Positions 7,684 through 19,542 of a DNA stretch of 64,000 nucleotides are shown in pieces; positions within the stretch are counted from its first letter, which is position 1; each line of letters opens with the position of its first letter. The stretch lies in the NCBI RefSeq assembly GCF_032337135.1, contig NZ_JAVXZZ010000001.1:1302001-1366000 (forward strand). Direction: 5' to 3'. Origin of the DNA: Allorhodoferax sp032337135. GTDB taxonomy: Bacteria; Pseudomonadota; Gammaproteobacteria; Burkholderiales; Burkholderiaceae_C. The translations under genes were made by a program, and so were the position numbers. Under the pieces are notes generated by a model. The model ran no database searches and had not been told where the DNA came from. It saw only the letters and a list, made by a program, of their open reading frames with translations.

Positions 7684-8264
7684 CGGATATTTCGACCCAA
7701 CGCGCCATTGCCGAACTGGTTCCCCGCGGCTCGCGCGTGCTCGACCTGGGCTGCGGCGACGGCAGCATGCTGGCGTATCTGCAGTCCGAGCGTGGCTGCA
7801 GCGGCTACGGCATCGAGATCGATGACGCCAATGTGCTGGCCTGCGTGCAGCGCGGCGTCAACGTCATCCAGCTCAACCTGGAAGACGGCCTGGCCATGTT
7901 CGACGATGCCAGCTTCGACGTGGTGCTGCAGATCGACACCCTGCAGCACCTGCGCAATGCCGAGGTCATGCTGCGCGAGACCGTGCGGGTAGGCCGCGTC
8001 GGCGTGGTTGCCTTCCCAAACTTTGCACACTGGCCCAACCGCCTGAGCATCCTGAAAGGCCGCATGCCTGTCACCAAGCGCCTGCCCTACCAGTGGTACG
8101 ACACGCCCAACATCCGCGTCGGTACCCACGCGGATCTGGCCGTGCTGGCCGCACGCAATGGCCTGCAGGTGCAGGACAGCTTCGGCATCCAGGATGGCGC
8201 CGTGGTCCGCTTCGCCCCCAACCTGCGTGCCGGCACATCGGTGTACCAGCTCACCCGGTCCTGA
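7680..8264 (+). CDS. metW: Methionine biosynthesis protein MetW
   Basis: 194 residues, ATGA-overlapped with metX. It has a methyltransferase-like Rossmann domain (VLDLGCGDGSMLAYL) and the MetW-specific segments LQHLRNAEVMLRETVRVG and FPNFAHWPNRLSILKGRMP. MetW accompanies metX throughout betaproteobacteria and is required for full MetX function in species tested; it is presumed to interact with MetX rather than to be a free methyltransferase. Confidence 0.96.
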   Translation: MTDISTQRAIAELVPRGSRVLDLGCGDGSMLAYLQSERGCSGYGIEIDDANVLACVQRGVNVIQLNLEDGLAMFDDASFDVVLQIDTLQHLRNAEVMLRETVRVGRVGVVAFPNFAHWPNRLSILKGRMPVTKRLPYQWYDTPNIRVGTHADLAVLAARNGLQVQDSFGIQDGAVVRFAPNLRAGTSVYQLTRS

Positions 8265-8279
8265 GTTCGTTTTCTGGGC

Positions 8280-8606
8280 CTAGCGGATGCCCCGGATGTA
8301 TCGGGCGGCTTCCGGGGGCGGAGCGCTGGCGGCGCCATCCCGCAGGGACTGGGCCGCCGCGTGCAGTAGCCGTTCGCGCAGCGGGCGGGCGGGCTCGGCT
8401 GGCGCCATGGCGGATTCCAGCTTGGTGGCCCATTCGGCCAGATCGGGTTGGCCGTCACTCTGGGCGCGTTCGCGGGCAAAGCGCACCACTTCGGCGGCGT
8501 ATTCCGTGTTGATGGCCATCCATTCCGTGTCGGTCACGCGCCCGGTCTTGCGCCGCAGCAGCACATGCAGGTGGGCGGCGATCGCCAGTCGTTCACTGTT
8601 CAGCAT
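8280..8606 (-). CDS. Conserved hypothetical protein downstream of amt
   Basis: 108 residues with GGAGG a few bases before the ATG. It looks soluble and mostly helical (SERLAIAAHLHVLLRRKTG, YAAEVVRFARERAQSDG), with a proline-rich stretch near the end. No known domain is recognised. It starts 27 bases after the ammonium transporter stop on the same strand, so it is probably the second gene of that transcription unit. Confidence 0.65.
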   Translation of the reverse strand: MLNSERLAIAAHLHVLLRRKTGRVTDTEWMAINTEYAAEVVRFARERAQSDGQPDLAEWATKLESAMAPAEPARPLRERLLHAAAQSLRDGAASAPPPEAARYIRGIR

Positions 8607-8633
8607 GGTCCCTCCTTCCCGGTCTTGTCGTCT

Positions 8634-10082
8634 TCAGGCGCCCAGATGCTCTCGGTGCTGGGCCACATCCAGGCCCGTGCGTTCGGAGTCCTCGTCGACC
8701 CGCAGACCGACCACGAGCCGCACGAGCCACAGCAGCGCAGCGGTCACCACTGCGCAGTACACCACCACGACCAATGCGCCCAGGGCCTGGGTGGCTACAT
8801 TGCCGGTGACTCCGCTGATGGCCTTGCTGGCAAATACCCCGGTGAGCAGCGAGCCCACGATGCCACCGATGCCATGTACCCCGAACACGTCGAGCGAGTC
8901 GTCCACGTTGAGCAGGCGCTTGAGCCCGGTCGCGCCCCAATAGCAGGCCAGGCCGGCCACTGCACCAATCACGAGCGCATCGCGCGGGTGCACGAAACCG
9001 GCTGCCGGTGTGATGGCCACGAGCCCTGCGACCAGGCCTGAGCACAGTCCGAGCAGGGAAGGACGCTCACGCACCACCCATTCGGCCAGCATCCAACTCA
9101 CGGCGCCCGCTGCGGCTGCGATGTGGGTGACTGCCATGGCCAGGCCCGCGCGACCGTCTGCGGCCACGGCTGAGCCGGCATTGAACCCGAACCAGCCTAC
9201 CCACAGCAGCCCTGCGCCGGCCATGGTCAGGCCCAGGTTCACCGGTTCGAAGGCCTCGCGTCCGTACCCCTTGCGCGGTCCCAGCATATAAGCGGCAACC
9301 AGACCCGCCACGCCTGCATTGATGTGCACCACCGCGCCACCGGCAAAGTCCAATACACCCATCTGTGCCAGCCAGCCGCCAGGCTCCCACACCCAGTGGG
9401 CCACCGGGGCATACACCAGCAAGGACCACAGGCTGATGAACAGCATCAGCGCGGAGAAACGCATGCGTTCCACCACCGCGCCGACGACCAATGCGGCGGT
9501 GATGATGGCGAACGTCAACTGGAACATGGCGTACACCGACTCCGGCACATTCGGTGCCACGTGGCTCACGGCCACGACGCCTGCTTCCTTGAGGTACACC
9601 AGGCCTGAGAACCCGGCACGTTCCCAGCCACCGATCCAGGTGTTGCCCGGTGTAAATGCCAGCGAGTAGCCAGCGGCAAACCACAGCAGACTCACCACCG
9701 CGGTTATGGCCACCACACTGGCCATCGTGTTGATCACGCTCTTGCGGCGCACCATGCCAGCATAGAAGAATGCAACGCCGGGCAGGGTCATCAGCAACAC
9801 CAGGGCTGTGCTCACCAGCATCCAGGCCGTGTCCGCACCATTGAGTGAGTCCTGGGGCACCAGCCCAGGCCGGCTGAGCGGGGCAGGTGCAGCCGGTGCG
9901 GTCGTCGTTGTGGTGGGCATGGACGGCGCGGCTACCGCAACCGGAGGCGACATGGAAGGCATTGCAGTCGAGGCGGGCTCCTGGGGTGCCGGGGCGGGAA
10001 CCTGCGCCTGGCACGCCAGCGCTGCCCACAAGCCCACTGTGCCCAGCAGGCACCTCCACGAAGTCGCATTCTTTCGGTGCAT
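8634..10082 (-). CDS. amt: Ammonium transporter
   Basis: 482 residues from the ATG at 10082, which has GAGG six bases upstream; ATG 10088 is an alternative. A signal peptide (ending near ALACQAQ) is followed by an unusual ~50-residue Pro/Ala/Thr/Ser-rich periplasmic stretch, then the Amt/MEP/Rh channel core of about 11 membrane helices. The conserved pore residues are seen in the twin-histidine positions HINAGVAGLVAA and VFGVHGIGGIVG, and the first core motif is AFFYAGMVRRK. It conducts ammonium into the cell. No GlnK gene is adjacent, though the upstream sigma-54-type promoter suggests nitrogen control. Confidence 0.94.
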   Translation of the reverse strand: MHRKNATSWRCLLGTVGLWAALACQAQVPAPAPQEPASTAMPSMSPPVAVAAPSMPTTTTTAPAAPAPLSRPGLVPQDSLNGADTAWMLVSTALVLLMTLPGVAFFYAGMVRRKSVINTMASVVAITAVVSLLWFAAGYSLAFTPGNTWIGGWERAGFSGLVYLKEAGVVAVSHVAPNVPESVYAMFQLTFAIITAALVVGAVVERMRFSALMLFISLWSLLVYAPVAHWVWEPGGWLAQMGVLDFAGGAVVHINAGVAGLVAAYMLGPRKGYGREAFEPVNLGLTMAGAGLLWVGWFGFNAGSAVAADGRAGLAMAVTHIAAAAGAVSWMLAEWVVRERPSLLGLCSGLVAGLVAITPAAGFVHPRDALVIGAVAGLACYWGATGLKRLLNVDDSLDVFGVHGIGGIVGSLLTGVFASKAISGVTGNVATQALGALVVVVYCAVVTAALLWLVRLVVGLRVDEDSERTGLDVAQHREHLGA

Positions 10083-10115
10083 ATCCATCCTCGTCGGGAA
10101 ATTCGGATGGTGCGC

Positions 10116-10131
10116 TGCACAAACTGTGCCA
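10116..10131 (-). promoter_or_regulatory. Sigma-54 (-24/-12) promoter candidate for amt
   Basis: On the minus strand the sequence is TGGCACAGTTTGTGCA. The GG and GC dinucleotides are separated by exactly 10 bases, as in the consensus TGGCAC-N5-TTGCA, with one mismatch in the -12 block. The predicted start of transcription is about 20-25 bases before the amt ATG, leaving room for the GAGG site. RpoN/NtrC control of ammonium transporters is well known; the NtrC site was not identified. Confidence 0.65.
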
Positions 10132-10251
10132 GCGTGGTGGGTGCACGGTCTGCGCAGCCCCGCCGCCAGCGGCCCCCTTCTGCACGCCACACCTCTTCAG
10201 CGGCCGTTTTTGCGGCATGATGCCTGCCAGGGCATACACCGGAGCTGTTCC

Positions 10252-10662
10252 ATGCATCTTTCTGCCAGCGACCACAGCCACCCTGGTGCGCCGGTGCCGG
10301 GTCAGTCATTGGCTGTGCTCGCCCAATCGCTCTACCTCTCCAACCTGCTGCTGGCGCCAGGTTTGGCGTTTGCAGTGCTGGCCTGGCTGTGGTGGCGCCA
10401 CCGGCACACAGCGCCACTGCTGGCGCGCCAGCACCTGCACCAGGCCACCCTGGTCAGCCTGGTGGGTGGCGTGTTGATCGTGTGCCTGTCAGGTGCCTGG
10501 GTCGCCTTCGGGGGGCTGCAGTCGCCCTGGACCTGGGTGGTGGTCCTGACCTACTTCGTCTGCATCCACGGAACGCTGGTGTTGCTGGGCATGTTTGCGC
10601 TCACCAAGGCCATGGCCGGCCAAGCCTGGCGCTACCCGCTGATCGGGCCGCGGCTGCTCTGA
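10252..10662 (+). CDS. Small integral membrane protein
   Basis: 136 residues from an ATG with GGAG eight bases upstream. After a polar His-rich N-terminus there are three hydrophobic segments (SNLLLAPGLAFAVLAWLWW, ATLVSLVGGVLIVCLSGAW, and WVVVLTYFVCIHGTLVLLG) and a short basic tail. I do not recognise the family with certainty. It is divergent from amt and shares its 169-base upstream region. Confidence 0.7.
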   Translation: MHLSASDHSHPGAPVPGQSLAVLAQSLYLSNLLLAPGLAFAVLAWLWWRHRHTAPLLARQHLHQATLVSLVGGVLIVCLSGAWVAFGGLQSPWTWVVVLTYFVCIHGTLVLLGMFALTKAMAGQAWRYPLIGPRLL

Positions 10663-10772
10663 TACGGGGCTTGCCCCTGTGGTGGCAGGCATCGGGGCCC
10701 CGTGGCATGATGCGGGCCTGCTTTTCGCCGCCTTACCCTCCCGGCGGCGTCCAACTCCCACAAGGAATGGCC

Positions 10773-12245
10773 ATGAACGCCCGCATCCCCGATACCGCCT
10801 TTCAGACCACCGCGGCGCTGGAGAACGTCAGCGCGCAGTGGGACGCGCAGATCGTCCCGCAACTGCAGGACTACATCCGCATCCCGGCCAAGTCGCCCAT
10901 GTTCGATGCCGATTGGGCCACGCACGGCTACCTCGACACCGTGGTGCGCAACACCGCCCAGTGGATCGAGGCGCAGAAGGTGGCGGGACTCACGCTTGAA
11001 GTGGTGCGCCTCGAAGGCCGCACACCGGTGCTGTTTTTTGAGATCCCCTCGACCCGGCCGTCGGACGCGCCCGGCAGCGGACAGACCGCACTCCTTTACG
11101 GCCACCTCGACAAGCAGCCTGAGTTCACCGGTTGGCGCTCCGATCTCGGCCCGTGGACGCCAAAGCTGGAAGACGGCAAGCTTTATGGCCGTGGCGGCGC
11201 CGACGATGGCTACGCCGCCTATGCGGCCATTGCCGCCATCCAGGCCCTTAAGGCCCAGGGCGGCACGCACCCGCGCATCGTGGGCCTGATCGAGACCTGT
11301 GAGGAAAGCGGCTCCAGGGACCTGTTGCCCTACATCGAGGCGCTCAAGGATCGCTTGGGCGACGTGGGCCTGGTGGTGTGCCTGGACAGCGGTGCCGGCA
11401 ACTACGACCAGCTCTGGCTCACGACCAGCCTGCGCGGCATGGCCAGTGGCGTGCTCAAGGTCGAGATCCTCACCGAAGGCGTGCATTCGGGCGACGCCTC
11501 GGGCCTGGTGCCGTCGAGTTTTCGCATCATGCGCCAGGTGCTCGACCGCCTGGAGGACAGCGCCACCGGCCGCTTGCTGCCCGCCAGTTTCCACTGCGAA
11601 GTGCCTGCCGAGCGCCTGGCACAAGCACAGGCCACCGCCGCCATCCTGGGCGACGAGATCTACAAACGCTTTCCCTGGGCCCACTACGACTGCGGCGGCT
11701 CCACCGTGTTCGCCCTGCCCACCACCACCGACCCGGTGGAGGCCCTGCTCAAGCGCACCTGGCAACCCACATTGAGCGTGACAGGCGCCGAGGGCTTTTC
11801 CGACATCGCCAACGCCGGCAACGTATTGCGTCCCTACAGCGCCTTCAAGCTCTCGCTGCGCCTGCCGCCGCTGGTGGAAGCCGCCAGCGCCGTGCAGGAA
11901 CTGAAAAACCTGCTCGAGGACAACGCGCCCTACCAGGCCAAGGTCACCTTCGAAGGCCTGTCCAGCGCCACCGGTTGGAATGCTCCGGGCAGCGCGGACT
12001 GGTTCTCGAAGGCGCTTGATGATGCCAGCCAGGCCCACTTCGGTGCCTCGTGCGGCTACATCGGCCAGGGCGGCACCATTCCGCTCATGAACATGCTGTC
12101 CCAGGGCTTCCCGGCGGCGCAGATGATGGTCTGTGGCGTGCTCGGCCCACGCAGCAACGCTCATGGCCCCAACGAATTCCTGCACGTGCCCTATGCCAAG
12201 AAGCTCACGGCAGCCGTGGCCCAGGTGCTGGAGCGCATGCCCTGA
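10773..12245 (+). CDS. M20 family metallopeptidase (dipeptidase)
   Basis: 490 residues from the ATG six bases after AAGGA. The di-zinc M20 motifs are complete: YGHLDKQPEF (metal His and Asp), GRGGADDGYAAYAA (bridging Asp), ETCEESGSRD (general base Glu and metal Glu), VCLDSG, and HGPNEFLHVP near the end (metal His). The length and the inserted dimerisation domain fit the carnosinase-like/CNDP dipeptidase subgroup, which cleaves dipeptides in the cytoplasm. Specificity cannot be read from the sequence. Confidence 0.93.
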   Translation: MNARIPDTAFQTTAALENVSAQWDAQIVPQLQDYIRIPAKSPMFDADWATHGYLDTVVRNTAQWIEAQKVAGLTLEVVRLEGRTPVLFFEIPSTRPSDAPGSGQTALLYGHLDKQPEFTGWRSDLGPWTPKLEDGKLYGRGGADDGYAAYAAIAAIQALKAQGGTHPRIVGLIETCEESGSRDLLPYIEALKDRLGDVGLVVCLDSGAGNYDQLWLTTSLRGMASGVLKVEILTEGVHSGDASGLVPSSFRIMRQVLDRLEDSATGRLLPASFHCEVPAERLAQAQATAAILGDEIYKRFPWAHYDCGGSTVFALPTTTDPVEALLKRTWQPTLSVTGAEGFSDIANAGNVLRPYSAFKLSLRLPPLVEAASAVQELKNLLEDNAPYQAKVTFEGLSSATGWNAPGSADWFSKALDDASQAHFGASCGYIGQGGTIPLMNMLSQGFPAAQMMVCGVLGPRSNAHGPNEFLHVPYAKKLTAAVAQVLERMP

Positions 12246-12253
12246 GGGTGCAC

Positions 12254-13102
12254 GTGGACATCGAGACCGAATCCACCCTCTCCACCTTCACGGCCACCGA
12301 CGGTGAAAACCTCATCGTCCAGGAGTGGCCGCTGCCGCACCACCTGGCCCAACGCGGCACGGTGGTCATCGTGCATGGCCTGGGCGAGCACGCCGGGCGC
12401 TACGACCACGTGGCGCGCCAGCTCAACCAGTGGGGCTTTGCCGTGCGTGGTTTTGACCAGTACGGCCACGGCGAGTCAGGCGGTGCGCGTGGCGCCTTGC
12501 CCAGCGACCAGCGCCTGCTCGACGACCTGGCCGACATCGTGGACAGCACGCGCCACCGCATGGAGCCCGGCACGCCACTGATCCTGCTGGGGCACAGCAT
12601 GGGCGGCCTGGTCGCTGCGCAGTTCGTTGCGCTGGGCAAGCGCCCGGTCGATGGTCTGGTCCTGTCGTCGCCGGCGCTCAATCCTGGCTTGTCGGCCTTC
12701 CAGACGCTGCTGCTGGCGGTCGTGCCCAGGATTCTTCCGGGCTTGCGCGTGGGCAACGGACTCAAACCGCAGTTCCTGTCGCACAACCCGGATGTGGTGG
12801 CAGCCTACCTGGCCGATCCGCTGGTGCACGACCGCATCAGTGCCCGGCTGGCACGCTTCATCGCCCGCACCGGACCGGCCGTGGTGGCGGCCGCCCCGCG
12901 GTGGAAAGTTCCCACCGTGCTGCTCTATGCCGGTGATGACCGCCTGGTGAACCCGCAGGGCAGCCGCGACTTTGCCGCCGCCGCACCGAAGGACGTGGTG
13001 CAGTCGCGGTGTTTCGAGCGGCTGTACCACGAGCTCTTCAATGAACGCGATGCCCGGCCGGTGTTCGACGCCCTGCGCGACTGGATCGACGCACGCTTCT
13101 GA
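12254..13102 (+). CDS. Alpha/beta hydrolase, monoacylglycerol-lipase-like
   Basis: 282 residues from a GTG start chosen because GAGG lies six bases upstream; GTG 12248 is an alternative. Motifs are those of the Hydrolase_4/lysophospholipase group: the oxyanion loop HGLGEHAGRYDHV, FDQYGHGESGG, the nucleophile elbow GHSMGG, the acid in YAGDDRLVNPQGS and the His in YHELFNERD. It likely releases fatty acids from monoglycerides or similar esters. It begins eight bases after the M20 peptidase and is probably in the same operon. Confidence 0.92.
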   Translation: MDIETESTLSTFTATDGENLIVQEWPLPHHLAQRGTVVIVHGLGEHAGRYDHVARQLNQWGFAVRGFDQYGHGESGGARGALPSDQRLLDDLADIVDSTRHRMEPGTPLILLGHSMGGLVAAQFVALGKRPVDGLVLSSPALNPGLSAFQTLLLAVVPRILPGLRVGNGLKPQFLSHNPDVVAAYLADPLVHDRISARLARFIARTGPAVVAAAPRWKVPTVLLYAGDDRLVNPQGSRDFAAAAPKDVVQSRCFERLYHELFNERDARPVFDALRDWIDARF

Positions 13103-13120
13103 GCCTGCGCAGGAAACAAG

Positions 13121-13891
13121 ATGACTACCGCAACCATGCAAGCACCTGTCCTCTACGTCTTCACCATCTCCCACTATTGCGAAAAGGCCCGCTGGGCATT
13201 GGATGCCTGTGGGCTCGACTACACGCTGCGCCACACCATGATCGGCACCCACCGGCGTGTCGCCAAGAAGTTGGGGGCGCGGCGCGGCTCCTTGCCCTTC
13301 CTGCACACCGCACAAGGGGTGGTGTGCGGCTCGGCAGCCATCCTCGATTGGTGCGAACAGCAGGTGGGTACGGCGGCGACTCCGTGGGCGCAGGGCGACG
13401 ACCACGAGGCCCGCGCGGTGGAGAAGCGGTTGGACGATGTGGCGGGTGTGCATGTGCGCCGCTTCTACTACTCCGATGCCCTGCTGAACGCACCGAACAC
13501 CGTGCGCCCGATCTTTTCCAATGGCCTGCCACTGTGGCAACGCGGCCTGGTCACCTTGGGTTGGGGGCGCATCGTGCAGCTCATGTGCCAGGCCATGGAC
13601 CTGGGCGAGGCCCAGGGGCGCGAATCGCGCGCCGTGCTGGAGGCCGAACTCGACTGGCTGGACGGTTTGCTTTCCGATGGCCGGCCCTACCTGTGCGGAA
13701 ACGCCTGGTCGCGGGCCGACCTCGCGGCCGCCAGCCTGCTGGCCCCGCTGGTGGAGCCGCCAGAGCACCCGCTGGCCGGCCAGCTGCAGTTTCCAGCGCA
13801 GGTGCGGGCTGCGATGGCCGCGTGGCAGGCCCGGCCCGTGCTCCAGCACGTGCGCCGCATGTATGCCCAGCATCGGCGCCAGCCTGCCTGA
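13121..13891 (+). CDS. Glutathione S-transferase family protein
   Basis: 256 residues with AGGAAA upstream of the ATG. The thioredoxin-like N-terminal domain has VFTISHYCEKARWALDACG, resembling the active-site region of beta-like and omega-like GSTs (Ser/Cys type), and the GSH-binding loop is represented by GSLPFL and GSAAILDWCE. The alpha-helical C-terminal domain ends with GNAWSRADLAAASLLAPL, a typical N-capping-box motif. It probably conjugates or reduces small molecules with glutathione; the substrate is unknown. Confidence 0.85.
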   Translation: MTTATMQAPVLYVFTISHYCEKARWALDACGLDYTLRHTMIGTHRRVAKKLGARRGSLPFLHTAQGVVCGSAAILDWCEQQVGTAATPWAQGDDHEARAVEKRLDDVAGVHVRRFYYSDALLNAPNTVRPIFSNGLPLWQRGLVTLGWGRIVQLMCQAMDLGEAQGRESRAVLEAELDWLDGLLSDGRPYLCGNAWSRADLAAASLLAPLVEPPEHPLAGQLQFPAQVRAAMAAWQARPVLQHVRRMYAQHRRQPA

Positions 13892-13936
13892 TCGCTTGTG
13901 CTTTCCATGTAACCGGTGGCGGGCTACAGTCCCCGC

Positions 13937-14341
13937 ATGACTTCCGACTCCTGCACACCGCGCTTTCGCCTCGCGCTGATTGCCCACGACAACAAGAAAG
14001 ACGCCATGGTGGCCCTGGCACGTGAATTTGCGCCCTTCCTGCAAGGCTGTGCCCTGTGTGCCACCGGCACCACGGGCGGACGCCTGGCGCAGGAGGTGGG
14101 CCTGCAAGTCGAGCGCATGCTCAGCGGCCCGCTCGGCGGTGACCTGCAGATTGGTGCGCGCCTGGCCGTCGGGGAGGTCGACGCGGTGATTTTCCTGCGC
14201 GACCCCATGACCCCGCAGCCGCACGAACCCGACATCAACGCCCTGGTGCGGGCCTGCGACGTGCATGACGTGCCCTGTGCCACCAATGTCGCCAGCGCCC
14301 GCCTGCTGCTGCAGCGCTGGATGGCCGCCCAGACCGTCTAG
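13937..14341 (+). CDS. mgsA: Methylglyoxal synthase
   Basis: 134 residues, the usual length. It converts dihydroxyacetone phosphate to methylglyoxal and phosphate, a bypass of lower glycolysis. The family pattern is complete: ALIAHDNKKDAMVALA (phosphate-binding His, Asp, Lys), CATGTTGGRLAQEVGLQVERMLSGPLGGD, AVIFLRDPMTPQPHEPDI (catalytic Asp) and PCATNVASARLLL. The ATG at 13937 aligns with the family start. Confidence 0.96.
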   Translation: MTSDSCTPRFRLALIAHDNKKDAMVALAREFAPFLQGCALCATGTTGGRLAQEVGLQVERMLSGPLGGDLQIGARLAVGEVDAVIFLRDPMTPQPHEPDINALVRACDVHDVPCATNVASARLLLQRWMAAQTV

Positions 14342-14345
14342 CGCC

Positions 14346-14792
14346 TCAGGTTCCGGACTGGTTCATCACCATGCCCGGCGCGCCGGCGAGCAAGGCGGCG
14401 CGCAGGTCGTCCGGTACGGCGGTCTTGGCAAACCCCGGGTTGGTGACCATCACATACACCAGCTTGACCTGTGCCACCGGGGTGTTGCTGGCGGGCAGGA
14501 AGAACTCCTGCGTCAGCGTGAAGGAGGTGTTTCCCACGTGGCTGGCCTGCACCCGCACGCCCAGCACGTCGTCAAAGCGGGCTGGCGTCTTCCAGTCGAT
14601 GCTGTAGTGCGCCACCTGCATGTCCAGGCCGCGGTCTAGCAGGGCGTGCAGACCGCCGCAGACCGCACGCAGGAATTCGGTGGCGGCCAGGTCGGCGTAG
14701 TCGCCGTAGCGGGCGTTGAACACCACCATCTGGGCATCGCATTCGCCGTAACGCACACGGGTCAGGAAGGTAAAAGGGTTGGCCATGGGCAT
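14346..14792 (-). CDS. Acyl-CoA thioesterase (hot-dog fold)
   Basis: 148 residues from the ATG at 14792 (14786 also possible). The 4-hydroxybenzoyl-CoA thioesterase-like pattern is present: RVRYGECDAQMVVFNARYGDYAD (catalytic Asp in the ECDAQ context), then a long helix, SIDWKTPARFDDVLGVRV and SFTLTQEFFLP. It should hydrolyse short-chain or aromatic acyl-CoA in the cytoplasm. Convergent with mgsA, with only four bases between stops. Confidence 0.85.
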   Translation of the reverse strand: MPMANPFTFLTRVRYGECDAQMVVFNARYGDYADLAATEFLRAVCGGLHALLDRGLDMQVAHYSIDWKTPARFDDVLGVRVQASHVGNTSFTLTQEFFLPASNTPVAQVKLVYVMVTNPGFAKTAVPDDLRAALLAGAPGMVMNQSGT

Positions 14793-14893
14793 TTGCACGG
14801 TGGTTGGGGCAATAATGCTGGTACAGAGCACCACATTTTGATGCAATGCGCTGGGTGGTGCAGACCGTGCCACCACAAGGAGCGTTACGGACC

Positions 14894-18058
<3,165 letters not shown>

Positions 18059-18065
18059 GCAGGCG

Positions 18066-18842
18066 CTAGGGCCTGCCGGTGTAGCGCGGGCTGCGTTTTT
18101 CCAGAAAGGCCGCGATGCCTTCCTGCGCGTCAGCGCTCAGGGCGGCGCGGGCCATGGTGTCGGCAGCAAAGGCATAGGCCTGGGCTTGGGGGAGGTCCAC
18201 CTGGCGGTAGAACGCCTGCTTGCCCAGCCCCTTGGAGTGCGCGCTGCCACGGCTGGCGCGCTGCACCAGGTCCAGCGTGGCGGCATCGAGTTCGGCGGCG
18301 GGAACGACCCGGTTGACCAGGCCCCAGTCGGCCGCCGTCGCCGCGTCGATGGCGTCGCCGGTCAGCGCCAGCTCCAGCGCCCGCTTGCGCCCGATGTTGC
18401 GCGCCACCGCCACCAGCGGCGTGTGGCAGAACAGGCCGGCCTTGCCACCGGGCAGCGCGAAACTCGCCGTGTCGGCCGCCACGGCCAGGTCGCAGGTGGC
18501 GACCAGCTGGCAGCCGGCGGCCGTGGCCAGTGCGTGCACGCGCGCCACCACCGGCTGGGGCATGGCCTGCACCGTGTCCATCATGGTCGTGCACAGGGCG
18601 AACAGGGTCTGCGCCTGCTCCAGGCTGGCGCCCGCCATGTCGCCGAAGTTGTGCCCGGCACTGAACACCGGCCCGTTGGCCGCCAGGATGACGCCGCGCG
18701 CATCGCTGGCGGCAGTGTCCGACAGCGCCCGGGTCAGCTCCTGCATCACGTCCAGCGCCAGCGCGTTGCGCTTTTCCGGACGGTTCAGGGTGAGGGTGGT
18801 AATGCCGTCGACGGTGGATATGAGCAGGTGGCGGTAGTCCAT
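18066..18842 (-). CDS. Enoyl-CoA hydratase/isomerase family protein
   Basis: 258 residues of the crotonase fold: LNRPEKRNAL near the N-terminus, the first oxyanion loop ANGPVFSAGHNFGDM, and the second VHALATAAGCQLVATCDLAVAA. The typical catalytic Glu after the second loop (in GIPE/E-x-x-x-G contexts) is not obvious here: the segment reads LPGGKAGLFCHTP, as in the ECHDC3-like subgroup. Its activity is therefore uncertain. It is convergent with the hybrid kinase gene and divergent from the P-loop kinase gene. Confidence 0.88.
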   Translation of the reverse strand: MDYRHLLISTVDGITTLTLNRPEKRNALALDVMQELTRALSDTAASDARGVILAANGPVFSAGHNFGDMAGASLEQAQTLFALCTTMMDTVQAMPQPVVARVHALATAAGCQLVATCDLAVAADTASFALPGGKAGLFCHTPLVAVARNIGRKRALELALTGDAIDAATAADWGLVNRVVPAAELDAATLDLVQRASRGSAHSKGLGKQAFYRQVDLPQAQAYAFAADTMARAALSADAQEGIAAFLEKRSPRYTGRP

Positions 18843-18903
18843 GCGAACATTGTGGCAGTGCCCTTGCAACCCTGGCAAACGCTGCACGGTGTTACAAAGC
18901 GGC

Positions 18904-19542
18904 ATGGCATCCACACCCGAACCCCTGAATCCGGACCAGGCCCTGCAGCGCCTGGCTGCAACCCTGCAGCGGCCAGGCCGCACCATCATCGGCCTGATGG
19001 GACCGCCCGGTGCCGGCAAGTCCACGCTGTCGGCGCACATCGCTGCGCATTTCGGCGACCTGGCCCAGGCAGTGCCAATGGACGGTTACCACTTGGCCAA
19101 CTCCGAACTGGAGCGCTTGGGCCGGCGCGGCCGTAAAGGCGCCCCTGACACCTTCGACGCCTGGGGCTTTGTGGCCCTGCTGCAGCGCCTGCGCCAGCAG
19201 GCGCCGGACGAGATGGTGTATGCGCCCGAGTTCCGGCGCACGCTCAAGGAACCCATTGCCGGGGCCATTCCCATTGCGCCGGATGTACGCCTGCTGATTG
19301 CCGAGGGCAATTACCTTGGGCTCGACAGCGGTGCCTGGGCCGGCGTAGCGCCGTTGCTCGATGAACTCTGGTACGTCGAGGTCGACGACACCCTGCGCCG
19401 CCAGCGTCTTACCGCGCGCCACATCCAGTTCGGCCGTACTCCCGAGGATGCGGCGCGCTGGGTCGAAGTTACCGACGAGCCCAACGCCCGCCTCATCGCC
19501 GGCACCCGCGCGCGGGCGCAGTGCGTGGTGCGGCTGGCTTAG
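18904..19542 (+). CDS. P-loop nucleoside/sugar kinase family protein
   Basis: 212 residues from the ATG at 18904. The Walker A motif is GPPGAGKST, followed by VPMDGYHLANSEL, FDAWGFVALLQRL, VYAPEFRRTLKEPI and LLIAEGNYLGL. This is the pattern of the pantothenate-kinase/uridine-kinase-like group often called nucleoside/nucleotide kinase family protein, related to fructose- or ribulose-type kinases found beside sugar transporters. No transporter is adjacent apart from an MFS gene, so the substrate is unknown. Stops of this gene and the next overlap tail to tail. Confidence 0.85.
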   Translation: MASTPEPLNPDQALQRLAATLQRPGRTIIGLMGPPGAGKSTLSAHIAAHFGDLAQAVPMDGYHLANSELERLGRRGRKGAPDTFDAWGFVALLQRLRQQAPDEMVYAPEFRRTLKEPIAGAIPIAPDVRLLIAEGNYLGLDSGAWAGVAPLLDELWYVEVDDTLRRQRLTARHIQFGRTPEDAARWVEVTDEPNARLIAGTRARAQCVVRLA

